Shown: positions 6,845 to 14,425 of the stretch, in pieces
Numbering within the stretch: the first letter of the stretch is position 1
Layout: each line of letters starts with the position of its first letter
Translations under genes and position numbers: made by a program
NCBI GenBank assembly: GCA_949127735.1
Contig: CASBPX010000125.1
Location: 1 to 39,467 of the forward strand
DNA: 39,467 bases
DNA from: Candidatus Obscuribacterales bacterium
GTDB lineage: Bacteria > Cyanobacteriota > Vampirovibrionia > Obscuribacterales > Obscuribacteraceae
Direction of reading: 5' to 3'
The notes under the pieces: model-generated
Databases searched by the model: none
What the model saw: only the letters and a program-made list of their open reading frames with translations
Told to the model about the DNA's origin: nothing

Positions 6845-8644
6845 ATGCAAGCTTCTACTTTCAAGAGAGTAAGCCGTTTTATGGCGGTCGCTCTCGTGCT
6901 TGTGGCCGCTGTCTGGTTTATCAACCGCGGCCCAACACTTTCTCTTTTCCACGGTGGAGTTATTCTCTCCGGGAACACACCTGAGGTGGTTGGCGAGTCT
7001 CAATTCGTCAAACACGCCAATCCCGAGACCAGGCTCGAAATTCTGGTCGGCTTGAATCTTCGCGATGAAGCCGACCTCGACAGCTTGCTGCTTAAACAGC
7101 AAGACCCCAACGCAGCTGAATATCAACAGTTTCTCAGTGTTGATGAATTTGTCACTCGCCATTCACCTAATGCTCATGACGTTGAGCAGGTGGTGCGTTA
7201 TCTTACTTCTCAGGGCCTCAAGATTAAATCGGTGCCCAAGAACCGCCTGCTAATTCACGCTGAGGGCACTGTTTCTCAGCTGGAAAAAGCGTTCAGCGTT
7301 ACCATCAACGAGTATTCTGCCAGTGGCTTGGTCAACACCGCCAATATGGGCGCTAAGCCGGCTGACAGCACCGTTGCCCCTGTAATTTATTACAGCAACG
7401 ACCGCGATCCGTCAGTGCCCGTGCACCTCAAAAATGTGGTGCAGTCAGTGATTGGGCTGAACACTTACGCTCAGTTTCAGAGCCGCATTGCTAAGTCGCG
7501 CGCTCCGGCTCCCAGAGCCGTTCAGTCACCGCACTCGCCGCAAGACATCGCCACAGCGTACAATTTCCCCAACAGCAACAACAAGGCTGTGGCTGGAAGC
7601 GATACTACTGGCAGTGGCAGAGTCTACAGTGGCAAGGGCGTGAAAGTGGCTATCGCCACTGCCTACGGCTACGACCAGCAAGACATTGATGCTTACTGGC
7701 TCAAGCACGGCATTGTGCGCACAGGCAAGCTGACTAACACTTACATCAATGGCACCAGCACCAAGTTTGAAGAGGAAACTACCCTCGATTTGCAGCTGCT
7801 CAGCTCGCAGATTCCTGACGCTGATGTGCTTATGTATATCGCTTCCAATCCGAGTTTCCTCACCTTTGCTCTCACCTTCAATCAGGTGGCAATAGACAAT
7901 GAGGCGTCGGTAATGAGCGTCAGCTGGGGCCTTTGTGAAAAGGGTACCGGTTGGCTGATGATGAAGACCGAGAACATGGTTTTCAAACAGGCTGCGGCTC
8001 AGGGCATCGCCTTGTTTGTCTCCAGCGGTGACGACGGTGCTTACGATTGCCCGGCCAAGCCCAAAGACAAAACACTCAAGTGGGCTGTAGACTACCCGTC
8101 GTCTAGTCCACATTTCACCGCCGTTGGTGGCACCAGTTTGTCTGTGGATGACCACGGTGTGCGCACGGCTGAACCTGCCTGGAGCGGCTCTGGTGGTGGT
8201 ATTTCCGACCACTGGAAGCGCCCCAAGTGGCAGGTCGGTGCAAATCTTCCTGCCGGCGATATGCGGGCTAGCAGTGATGTTGCTTTGAATGCTGATCCGA
8301 ACACCGGTTATTCGTTCTACTTTCAGGGCCGCTGGTCGCGCATTGGTGGTACTAGTGCCTCTGCACCGACCATGGCCGCACTCTGGGGGTTGAGCATAGA
8401 AGCTGCCGGTAAACGAGTTGGCTCTGCCAATCCGTATCTTTACCGGCTCGGTAACTCTGCCGATTACGGCAAGCATTTCTATGACGTCACCAAAGGCGAC
8501 AATGGTGCCGGTCAAGGACCTGGCTACAAAGCCAGAACTTCGTGGGACCACCCGACCGGTTGGGGCGCGCCTGACGGCACCGCTCTGGTTGATTGGATGA
8601 TCAAAGTTTCGCCACCGACTTTCATTACTCCTGCAAAGCAGTAA
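6845..8644 (+). CDS. secreted pro-kumamolisin/sedolisin serine protease (peptidase family S53), 599 aa
   Basis: N-terminal hydrophobic segment (about residues 12-28, MAVALVLVAAVWFI) acts as a signal or anchor. Residues about 50-195 match the pro-kumamolisin activation domain (YQQFLSVDEFVTRHSP, LEKAFSV). The catalytic domain follows: ExxxD of the Glu/Asp pair at E311 and D315 (EETTLD), oxyanion Asp at 396 in VSSGDDG, and nucleophile Ser504 in GGTSASAP. The C-terminal FYDVTKGDN...TGWGAPDG is the family calcium-binding site. Sedolisins are endopeptidases, often acid-active, that are exported as zymogens and self-process. AGGAGA precedes ATG 6845, and a strong terminator follows the stop. All catalytic residues are present, so it should be active. 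Confidence 0.95.
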   Translation: MQASTFKRVSRFMAVALVLVAAVWFINRGPTLSLFHGGVILSGNTPEVVGESQFVKHANPETRLEILVGLNLRDEADLDSLLLKQQDPNAAEYQQFLSVDEFVTRHSPNAHDVEQVVRYLTSQGLKIKSVPKNRLLIHAEGTVSQLEKAFSVTINEYSASGLVNTANMGAKPADSTVAPVIYYSNDRDPSVPVHLKNVVQSVIGLNTYAQFQSRIAKSRAPAPRAVQSPHSPQDIATAYNFPNSNNKAVAGSDTTGSGRVYSGKGVKVAIATAYGYDQQDIDAYWLKHGIVRTGKLTNTYINGTSTKFEEETTLDLQLLSSQIPDADVLMYIASNPSFLTFALTFNQVAIDNEASVMSVSWGLCEKGTGWLMMKTENMVFKQAAAQGIALFVSSGDDGAYDCPAKPKDKTLKWAVDYPSSSPHFTAVGGTSLSVDDHGVRTAEPAWSGSGGGISDHWKRPKWQVGANLPAGDMRASSDVALNADPNTGYSFYFQGRWSRIGGTSASAPTMAALWGLSIEAAGKRVGSANPYLYRLGNSADYGKHFYDVTKGDNGAGQGPGYKARTSWDHPTGWGAPDGTALVDWMIKVSPPTFITPAKQ

Positions 8645-8676
8645 TTGCACCAGTAAGTAAAATCACCCCGATTTTC

Positions 8677-8724
8677 AGCAAGGCATCGACTCAGACTTAT
8701 GTCTGTTTCCGATGTCTTGCTTTT
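8677..8724 (+). terminator. terminator-like long hairpin after the sedolisin gene
   Basis: Outer 12-bp stem AGCAAGGCATCG / CGATGTCTTGCT with one G-U pair, an inner stem CAGAC-TTAT-GTCTG, then TTTT. It starts 33 bp after the sedolisin stop and should end that transcript. Confidence 0.8.
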
Positions 8725-8766
8725 GCGCCCTATCAACTACTCTATGTAGCATAGCGTGAGATTTAA

Positions 8767-8776
8767 GAACATATTC
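8767..8776. repeat. candidate left terminal inverted repeat of the IS66 element
   Basis: GAACATATTC; inverted copy at 10760-10769. The next 16 bases inward share scattered identity with the other end, including GGCGT. The exact end is uncertain. Confidence 0.45.
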
Positions 8777-8784
8777 GGTCAGGG

Positions 8785-8816
8785 GCGTTGCGAGCCGGTT
8801 TGCCGGCTCGTGACGC
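8785..8816. repeat. strong hairpin just inside the left IS66 end
   Basis: Fourteen-base-pair stem GCGTTGCGAGCCGG / CCGGCTCGTGACGC (two G-T wobbles) with a TTTG loop. It lies between the candidate end and the transposase stop codon. It could block read-through transcription into the element or out of the transposase gene, or serve as a transposase recognition structure. Confidence 0.6.
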
Positions 8817-8865
8817 TAAGTTCTACTGAGGTGTAAAGGCCTCAGAAATAAGTGTTGATGCTGTT

Positions 8866-10629
8866 TTAGATATGAGTAGTTGAAACTTTGTCTTCTTCTG
8901 AAAGCAATGTGATTGTCAGGCCGGGCGGAGTACTTTGACTGGATAGTTGTTCGGGCCGGTAGTTCCAGGGCAAGTATTTTTGTAAGGCTTTGTCTGGTGG
9001 AGGGAGGCCGTCGTTGTTGGCACAGGCTTGGAGGTAGTCCCGCAGCCAATCATGTGGATTAGCATTGTTCTGCTCGAGCGTAGCGAAAATGCTGTGTAAG
9101 TAACTGGTCAAGTCTCCGCTCCACTCTGCTCTACTTCCGTAGTAACTTTTTCTGGCTAGAACAAGTTCGCGAATGGCTCTCTCTGCCGTGTTGTTGTCCA
9201 TTGGAATAAGAGGATTGTTCACGAACTGAGTGAGTCCAGTCCAGTGATTGGCCAGACTCTGAAGTTCGTCTTTCCGTTCTTTCGCCAAGTTCTTGTTCTT
9301 CAGCTGTGAGTCGATATCAGCTTTCAATTGAGTAATCATCGATCTCAGAAGATCATCATGCACTTTGAATTCATCGATGTTACCTAGTGCAGCAACTCTG
9401 ACTTTGTTTTGTAACCGAACCATTTCCAGGCGCTCTAACCAGCTTTCAGCCCATTCGGAATGCTCTGGATATCCATCTTTCAGCTTGATCAAGTCTCTGC
9501 GTTGATGAATCCAGCAGAATGCAATTACAAATTTACTCGTTCTGCCAAATTTTTTGAACGAACTGTGTCTGTCGCAGATGATGATGCCTTCGGCCACACC
9601 ACTTAAGTGTTCAGCAATAACTTCATTGGAACGTCTAGGATCCAGTATAAAGATGGTTGTATCGTCTGTTACTGAAACCCACATATACCAACGGTTTGAC
9701 TGTTTGCCGTCTGTTTCCGCAAAAACCTTCCAACCAGTATCATCCATGTGTCTTTGAGCCGCTGCCCGACTGCGCTCTAGAATCGCTTCGTAAATGACTT
9801 CAAAGATTCGAACATCATGGAGCGCCTTCAACGCACTTGTTAAAGTGCCAGGACGAGCATTGATGCCGAGACTGGAAAGCTTCTGTATGACGCGGTTCAA
9901 CGGCCGTTGAAGCCAGTATTTTTCTTCGAGCACGTAGCGCCAGAAATCAACAGTATATTTGCCTCTCGGAATTAGCTGAGCAGGCTTTGGTGCCGTTTTG
10001 ATTGACGCATTCTTTCCGCAGGCTTTACACCGGCGCATAACTTTTCTGCGCAAGTGTTTCAGATTTACTGCGGCTTCTTCGAAATGTGTCTCATTGGATT
10101 CTTTTGGCGGAAGGTCAATCAGTTCATATTCGCCGCCACAGCCGCAGTGCTTGTCTGTTGGCAAAATGTCGTGCTCAACATTTCTGGTCTTGAGGGCCGT
10201 ATCCTTTTTTCTGCCATGACCTTGAGAGCCGATCTTCTTGCCACGTTTGCCGGTCCCTGTCGACTCTCCGCTAGCTTTGTTAGTGCCCGTACACGATACT
10301 CCACGTTCTGATTTGTCGCCAAATATCTGCTTTTGCATGTCTGCAATCTGAGCTGATTGCTTCGCTACCAATTGCTCAAGGTCTTGAATGCGCTTCACTC
10401 GCAAGCTATCGCCGAGCTCGAGACGGTCGCCTCTTTCTTTTTCGTTTAGATATTTTTCCCGCCAGACCGCAGATGCATCCGACAAATCCAATTCGCGACG
10501 CTCAACCCATTTCAGCTTCTTGAGCAGCGGCACTTCCGCATCCATGCGCACGGCATTCTCAAAGGCGCTAGCCAGTTCCTTGGAAACGCCCTTCTGTTCT
10601 AGCTTTGCTCGAAGCGGTTTGATCATCAA
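8866..10629 (-). CDS. IS66 family transposase (TnpC type), 587 aa
   Basis: Domain order is typical of IS66 TnpC: an N-terminal coiled-coil/leucine-zipper region (about 55-105), a Gln/Gly/Lys-rich linker, a zinc-finger-like block with CGCG and RRCKACGK cysteines (about 155-205), and a DDE catalytic core. By alignment to the family the catalytic residues are D296 (HMDDTG), D353 (CDRHSS) and E483 (NNTAERAIRE). The C-terminal PHDWLRDYL segment is the usual IS66 tail. All motifs are present and the frame is intact, so the protein could be functional. The N-terminal ~60 residues extend beyond the common form. It lies opposite in direction to the genes on either side. Confidence 0.95.
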   Translation of the reverse strand: MMIKPLRAKLEQKGVSKELASAFENAVRMDAEVPLLKKLKWVERRELDLSDASAVWREKYLNEKERGDRLELGDSLRVKRIQDLEQLVAKQSAQIADMQKQIFGDKSERGVSCTGTNKASGESTGTGKRGKKIGSQGHGRKKDTALKTRNVEHDILPTDKHCGCGGEYELIDLPPKESNETHFEEAAVNLKHLRRKVMRRCKACGKNASIKTAPKPAQLIPRGKYTVDFWRYVLEEKYWLQRPLNRVIQKLSSLGINARPGTLTSALKALHDVRIFEVIYEAILERSRAAAQRHMDDTGWKVFAETDGKQSNRWYMWVSVTDDTTIFILDPRRSNEVIAEHLSGVAEGIIICDRHSSFKKFGRTSKFVIAFCWIHQRRDLIKLKDGYPEHSEWAESWLERLEMVRLQNKVRVAALGNIDEFKVHDDLLRSMITQLKADIDSQLKNKNLAKERKDELQSLANHWTGLTQFVNNPLIPMDNNTAERAIRELVLARKSYYGSRAEWSGDLTSYLHSIFATLEQNNANPHDWLRDYLQACANNDGLPPPDKALQKYLPWNYRPEQLSSQSTPPGLTITLLSEEDKVSTTHI

Positions 10630-10759
10630 TGCTAATTAAAGCAAAGTCTAGATCGCATGCCTAGTGCAAATCAGTCCAAATCACCTAGATCAGAAAAACC
10701 TTAGAACCCAACAGCCATCGGCTCTATATGCTAGTTGCTAAGACACTACGCCATACAGT

Positions 10760-10769
10760 GAATATGTTC
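10760..10769. repeat. candidate right terminal inverted repeat of the IS66 element
   Basis: GAATATGTTC, the reverse complement of the decamer at 8767-8776. See the mobile element entry for the missing target duplication. Confidence 0.45.
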
Positions 10770-11115
10770 CATTGACTGACCGACCTTGAGTGTTGTTACT
10801 TGCCACACTCTTTGCCTAAGTGCGGCCGTAAGTCCAATTTGCCACTTCAAGACTAAGTCCATTGCGATTTACCGCCAAGGTAAACTCGAATACTGAGTGG
10901 TTATCAAGCGCGTCTTCTAGTATTGGCCGCAAGTCTTTTGTTAGCCTGAGTTATTCCATTCCCATTTCCATTCCCATTTTTATTTAGTGAGCGATAAGCA
11001 CAACCAACCAAACCACAGGCTCATTCATCAACATAACTATTGCGTATCGGCGAAGGTTATACGACAACCATAATTTATCAATGCTAGAAGATGCTGGAGG
11101 CATCAAAATGAAAAT
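10770..11115. other. intergenic region between IS66 and the AAA+ gene (346 bp)
   Basis: No coding features. It holds a short tandem-like stretch around 10945-10980 made of two imperfect copies of TTCCATTCCCAT, followed by a T-rich run. The promoter of the AAA+ operon should be here, but no consensus pair is clear. A GGAGG at 11096-11100 lies just before the AAA+ start region. Confidence 0.45.
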
Positions 11116-12240
11116 ATGCAAGAAACTAATATTTTAGAATTAGACGAATACGAAATTCTCGATCATTTGCAGCAATCAGCTGAAGCTGCCAGTTTTCAAC
11201 AAATATTGTCAGGCAAAATTATTGGTCAGGCGCAGGCGGTGAAAGATCTTTCTGATATTTTTCAGGTCTACTGCGCCGGCTTGGCACCAGAGGGTCGACC
11301 AATTGGCACTTTGCTGTTTCTAGGACCAACCGGTTCTGGCAAAACCAGAACAGTGGAAGCGGCTGCTGAAGTCATCTTTGGCGATGCAAGGGCTGTGATT
11401 AAAATCGATTGCGCTGAATTTCAGCACGCCCATGAAATCGCCAAACTAAAAGGGTCGCCTGCCGGATATGTCGGTCACAGAGAGACCAACCCGATGCTGA
11501 CCCAAGAAAACCTCGATCGCTGTCACAACGAGCACCATAAACTCACTTTTCTGCTCTTTGATGAGATTGAAAAAGCAAGCGATGCTCTCTGGAACTTGCT
11601 GCTTGGAATTTTAGACAAAGCCACGCTAACACTTGGAGATAATCGAAAAGTCGATTTCTCGCGCGCCATTATTGTCATGACTTCTAATTTAGGCGCACGT
11701 GAAATGCACTCCCTGGTGAGCAAGAAGATGGGCTTTACCCCTAGTCCCACAGCTGCTCTGACAGACGAAAGAGTAGATGCCATCGCAGTGGAAGCGGCGC
11801 AAAAAGAGTTCAGTCCTGAGTTTATCAATCGGATTGACAAAATAGCCGTGTTTAAAACACTGACAACAGATGCAATAAGCCAAATTCTTGCCCTTGAGTT
11901 GGAGGCTGTGCAGCGACGCATGCTCAAAACACTTGACCAAAAATTCAAACTTAGTTGCACCCCTGAAGCAAAGCGAGTGATTCTCGAGCAAGGCATCAAC
12001 AAACGTTATAATGCCCGGCCGTTAAAGCGTGCAGTTGAACGGCTAATTATGCTGCCTTTAGCCAATCTTCTTGCTTCGTCACAGCTGCAAATCGGCGACG
12101 AAATTCTAGTTGACGCAGCTTTTTCTAACGGTGGACTGATCTTCAAACGAAGGAAGATAGTTGAAACCACTAATTTACTCGCCCAAATAATTGCCGAAAT
12201 TGTTAAAGAAAAACGGCCGCCACTCTTTGCTAACGGTTAG
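11116..12240 (+). CDS. stand-alone ClpA/ClpB D2-type AAA+ ATPase, 374 aa
   Basis: One AAA+ module of the Clp/Hsp100 C-terminal class: Walker A GPTGSGKT (residues about 75-82), Walker B FLLFDEIEKA, sensor 1 TSNLG, arginine finger FINRID, and sensor 2 YNARPLKRA in the small C-terminal domain. There is no N-terminal Clp domain, D1 module, middle domain or ClpX zinc finger, so at 374 aa it is about the size of an isolated D2 ring subunit. No IGF/L-type ClpP-binding loop was recognised, so a remodelling rather than a degradation role is possible. Start choice is odd: GGAGG at 11096-11100 is 15 nt from ATG 11116 but only 7 nt from an out-of-frame ATG at 11108 that opens a 9-codon ORF overlapping this start. 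It is followed by two small membrane proteins and a secreted protein. Confidence 0.9.
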   Translation: MQETNILELDEYEILDHLQQSAEAASFQQILSGKIIGQAQAVKDLSDIFQVYCAGLAPEGRPIGTLLFLGPTGSGKTRTVEAAAEVIFGDARAVIKIDCAEFQHAHEIAKLKGSPAGYVGHRETNPMLTQENLDRCHNEHHKLTFLLFDEIEKASDALWNLLLGILDKATLTLGDNRKVDFSRAIIVMTSNLGAREMHSLVSKKMGFTPSPTAALTDERVDAIAVEAAQKEFSPEFINRIDKIAVFKTLTTDAISQILALELEAVQRRMLKTLDQKFKLSCTPEAKRVILEQGINKRYNARPLKRAVERLIMLPLANLLASSQLQIGDEILVDAAFSNGGLIFKRRKIVETTNLLAQIIAEIVKEKRPPLFANG

Positions 12241-12313
12241 CGTTAGTGGCTGAAAAAATTCAATCGACTGAGATTTGCCGGCCGCTGCGGCTCGTCCAGT
12301 AGGAGGTGATTTT

Positions 12314-12745
12314 ATGACTGATATAACGACAATTTGTTTGCAAACAGCATTTGAAATGCTGCTCTTTGGCGTCCTCGGGCTGGGGCTGGAAGTGATTTTT
12401 ACCAGCGTTTTTGAAATACGAAAAGAGGAGAAACGCCATCTCAGGGGATACAGTTCATTATGGTATTTGCCACTGTACATGCTGACTCCCCTCTTTCTAA
12501 TAGTCACTTCTTCACTGGTGTTTTCGCGACACATAGTCATTCGAGGTCTGATTTACATGACGGTTATATTCGTCATTGAGTATGCCGGCATGTTTCTTTT
12601 GCGAAAATTACTCGGCAGCTCTCCGTCGGAAGCCAGCTATCTTGCCTGCAAATGGAATATACACGGGTTAATTCGCCTGGATTATGCTCCGGCAATGTTT
12701 CTCATGGGCTTGATTTTCGAATTCGTTTATCGCCAGGTACATTAG
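12314..12745 (+). CDS. membrane protein, possibly related to putative ABC-transporter type IV family, 143 aa
   Basis: Start ATG 12314 is chosen for the excellent AGGAGGT 6 nt upstream; a longer frame from 12275 would begin before it. About four hydrophobic helices are visible (residues about 8-30, 46-68, 76-96, 116-136). The last helix region, NIHGLIRLDYAPAMF followed by GLIFEFVY, resembles the closing motif of the bacterial putative ABC-transporter type IV family (PF06541), and the YSSLWYLPLY segment also fits. This is a resemblance by eye and not certain. It lies 73 bp after the AAA+ ATPase and may form a membrane partner for it. Confidence 0.75.
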   Translation: MTDITTICLQTAFEMLLFGVLGLGLEVIFTSVFEIRKEEKRHLRGYSSLWYLPLYMLTPLFLIVTSSLVFSRHIVIRGLIYMTVIFVIEYAGMFLLRKLLGSSPSEASYLACKWNIHGLIRLDYAPAMFLMGLIFEFVYRQVH

Positions 12746-12810
12746 GCTGAACGGCAGCTTCGGTACCGGTCTAATTGACATGCTCGCTCGATAATCAGCG
12801 AAGCGAAAAC

Positions 12811-12838
12811 GCAGAGAAATTTCTGCAAATTTCTCTGC
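12811..12838 (+). promoter_or_regulatory. perfect palindromic hairpin directly upstream of the 87-aa gene
   Basis: Perfect 12-bp stem GCAGAGAAATTT / AAATTTCTCTGC with a CTGC loop. It ends only 4 bp before the AGGAG ribosome binding site of the 12855 gene. There is no T run. It could set translation of the next gene, mark an mRNA cleavage or stability boundary in the operon, or be a protein operator. Confidence 0.55.
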
Positions 12839-12854
12839 AAATCAGGAGACAAAA

Positions 12855-13118
12855 ATGATAATTGTGATCATAGTTGTACTTTCTATTCTGTGTGCATTCA
12901 GCCTCTACGTTGGCTTCGTCTTTGGGGCTGAAATATCGGGCACCACCATTCCCGGGCTCAAGCTATCGCTCTTGCTGACCCCAGCTTTAGCGCTTGGTGT
13001 GGTCGGAGTGATAGTCGGGTTCTTTTTTGCCACGACTTTGATTTTTGGCGCCAGTTTAGCTGCTGCTTCTATCGTTGGCGCTGGTGCGGCCAGGCTCTGG
13101 CAACGTTTGAAAAGTTAA
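12855..13118 (+). CDS. small hydrophobic membrane protein, 87 aa
   Basis: Almost entirely hydrophobic: helices at about residues 2-24 and 33-78 (probably two close helices, Gly/Ala-rich), then a short basic tail RLWQRLKS. No family recognised. AGGAG precedes ATG 12855 by 7 nt. It is third in the AAA+ transcription unit, 109 bp after the preceding membrane protein and 33 bp before the secreted protein gene. Its Gly/Ala-rich helices could oligomerise, but no function can be assigned. Confidence 0.7.
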   Translation: MIIVIIVVLSILCAFSLYVGFVFGAEISGTTIPGLKLSLLLTPALALGVVGVIVGFFFATTLIFGASLAAASIVGAGAARLWQRLKS

Positions 13119-13151
13119 GAGCGCTGCTGCATTTTTTTAACAGGAGAATTT

Positions 13152-14282
13152 ATGTTGAAACATAATTTTGCACTTTTGTGCATAATACAAATCTTTGCCG
13201 TGCTGCTAATCATTGGTGGCACCACAAAGGCTTACGCATTCGAACGAAGCATCAGCGTTTACGTCTACGACGGCACGCGCACGTTAATGGCCGAAGAGCG
13301 GTTGTTTGTCAGATTGAGAAATGGGCTCGGCAAGGAAGTTTTTAGCGGATATATACGAGGGCCAGTAATTCGGTTCACCCGATTACCGTTTCACGATAAC
13401 TCGAGCGACAATTACACAGTTAACGTATCGGCAATAAAATACAGAAGTGCTGGCGTTGCTGGTGTCAAAGTCATGAAGGTCGGCGATACAAAAGCGGCTA
13501 TCATGCTTCTTGCACGTGAAAGCGCTTACGATTTTAGCAATGCTCAGTGGCGCATCCTTAAGTTGCAGAAACCCGAGTTTATTCGCATATTATCGGCTGG
13601 GGCCGCTAATGAAAATGATGCAGAACTGCGTTTTTACACATTGCTCAGACAGACACCAGACAGCGCTGCCTGTCTGCTGAATATTCTTGCTGCGCTTGAG
13701 TCTTTTCGTGCTGACGAGCTGGCAGCTCCGCTTTCCTACCTGCAAGAGCTGACGTGGGATGCGACAATGGCGCCAGATAGATTCTACGGCTATGTGCGAA
13801 AAGAGTTCGTTGACGCAGTAGTGGAAGCGCAAAAGCGAAAAGTCTTCGGAAAAGTTGCCTTCCCGTCAATTGAGCATAAAGGTGCCACTAGAAGCTTTCG
13901 TGAGCTGTCATTTACTCAAGGCAATTTGCAAATTACTTTTCACGAAGGTACGAGCAAGCTAATCGATGGGCAGCATTGCATTCGAGTAGAATTTGACATC
14001 GATTACTATCGTGATTTACTCAGTCATCTGTTTCAAGAAGTCATACCCAACACAGTGACAAATCGCAGTACCGATCCGCAAAAGGTCTATCGCTTGCGCT
14101 GGACAGCGAGTATCAATCACGGCAGAGTGTTTGTGCCTTCATTTTCGCTTGTGACTCGACTTACAAGCGGTTTTGCCCGTGCGCGTAATTCCATACAAAG
14201 GGATCAGTTTATTGTCGAACGAAAAAACAAACCAGCCAGCATACTACCGCCATGGAAATGGAAGATACGCCGGTTGGAGTAA
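13152..14282 (+). CDS. secreted protein of unknown function, 376 aa
   Basis: Signal peptide with a hydrophobic core (about residues 8-24) and a likely cleavage after AYA (residues about 27-29). The mature protein starts with beta-strand-like segments (SISVYVYDG, ERLFVRLRN), then a helical middle rich in Leu/Ala (about 155-235), then another strand-rich region to a basic end PPWKWKIRRLE. I do not recognise the family; the N-terminal part could be a small Ig-like or C2-like sandwich. AGGAG precedes ATG 13152. It is the last gene of the AAA+ unit, and a terminator follows. Confidence 0.75.
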   Translation: MLKHNFALLCIIQIFAVLLIIGGTTKAYAFERSISVYVYDGTRTLMAEERLFVRLRNGLGKEVFSGYIRGPVIRFTRLPFHDNSSDNYTVNVSAIKYRSAGVAGVKVMKVGDTKAAIMLLARESAYDFSNAQWRILKLQKPEFIRILSAGAANENDAELRFYTLLRQTPDSAACLLNILAALESFRADELAAPLSYLQELTWDATMAPDRFYGYVRKEFVDAVVEAQKRKVFGKVAFPSIEHKGATRSFRELSFTQGNLQITFHEGTSKLIDGQHCIRVEFDIDYYRDLLSHLFQEVIPNTVTNRSTDPQKVYRLRWTASINHGRVFVPSFSLVTRLTSGFARARNSIQRDQFIVERKNKPASILPPWKWKIRRLE

Positions 14283-14322
14283 TTTAGGAGGAATTATATC
14301 GGCTGTTTGTCAGGCGTCTAAC

Positions 14323-14353
14323 AAAACTCCTGCGGTCAAGCGGGGGTTTTTTT
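14323..14353 (+). terminator. intrinsic terminator of the AAA+ operon
   Basis: Stem AACTCCTGC / GCGGGGGTT (two G-T wobbles) with loop GGTCAA, flanked by AA upstream and followed by seven T. It lies 41 bp after the last gene of the unit. Confidence 0.8.
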
Positions 14354-14425
14354 ATAGTGCTTTAGTTGACCGGTCTACTAGTTTGATTTTTCCTCAGCTA
14401 AGTGTCGAGGTCGGCCGTCTTGCAA

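Larger units (their letters stand above)
8767..10769 (-). mobile_element. IS66-family insertion sequence, about 2.0 kb, single-ORF type
   Basis: The element is defined by its IS66 transposase (8866-10629). Candidate ends are the inverted decamers GAACATATTC at 8767-8776 and GAATATGTTC at 10760-10769. Inward from both ends, further positions agree, including GGCGT at the same distance (8 nt) from the decamer. No 8-bp target duplication, usual for IS66, was seen outside these ends (left flank AGATTTAA, right flank CATTGACT), so either the true ends lie elsewhere or the duplication has been lost. The companion genes tnpA and tnpB of larger IS66 elements are absent. It sits between the sedolisin terminator and the AAA+ operon and does not disrupt a recognisable gene. 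Confidence 0.75.

Noticed and set aside
7526..8650. 374-aa minus-strand ORF across the sedolisin gene
   Set aside because: It is a shadow of the S53 protease; the plus-strand frame has all catalytic motifs, and the minus frame has no domain.
8825..8844. Small hairpin CTGAGG/CCTCAG after the transposase stop as a terminator
   Set aside because: Stem of only 6 bp and no T run on the minus strand; kept out of the feature list.
14282..14320. Strong AGGAGG at about 14285 followed by a short frame with an ATC or ATA start
   Set aside because: No ATG, GTG or TTG at the right distance, and the frame ends after about seven codons, before a terminator.
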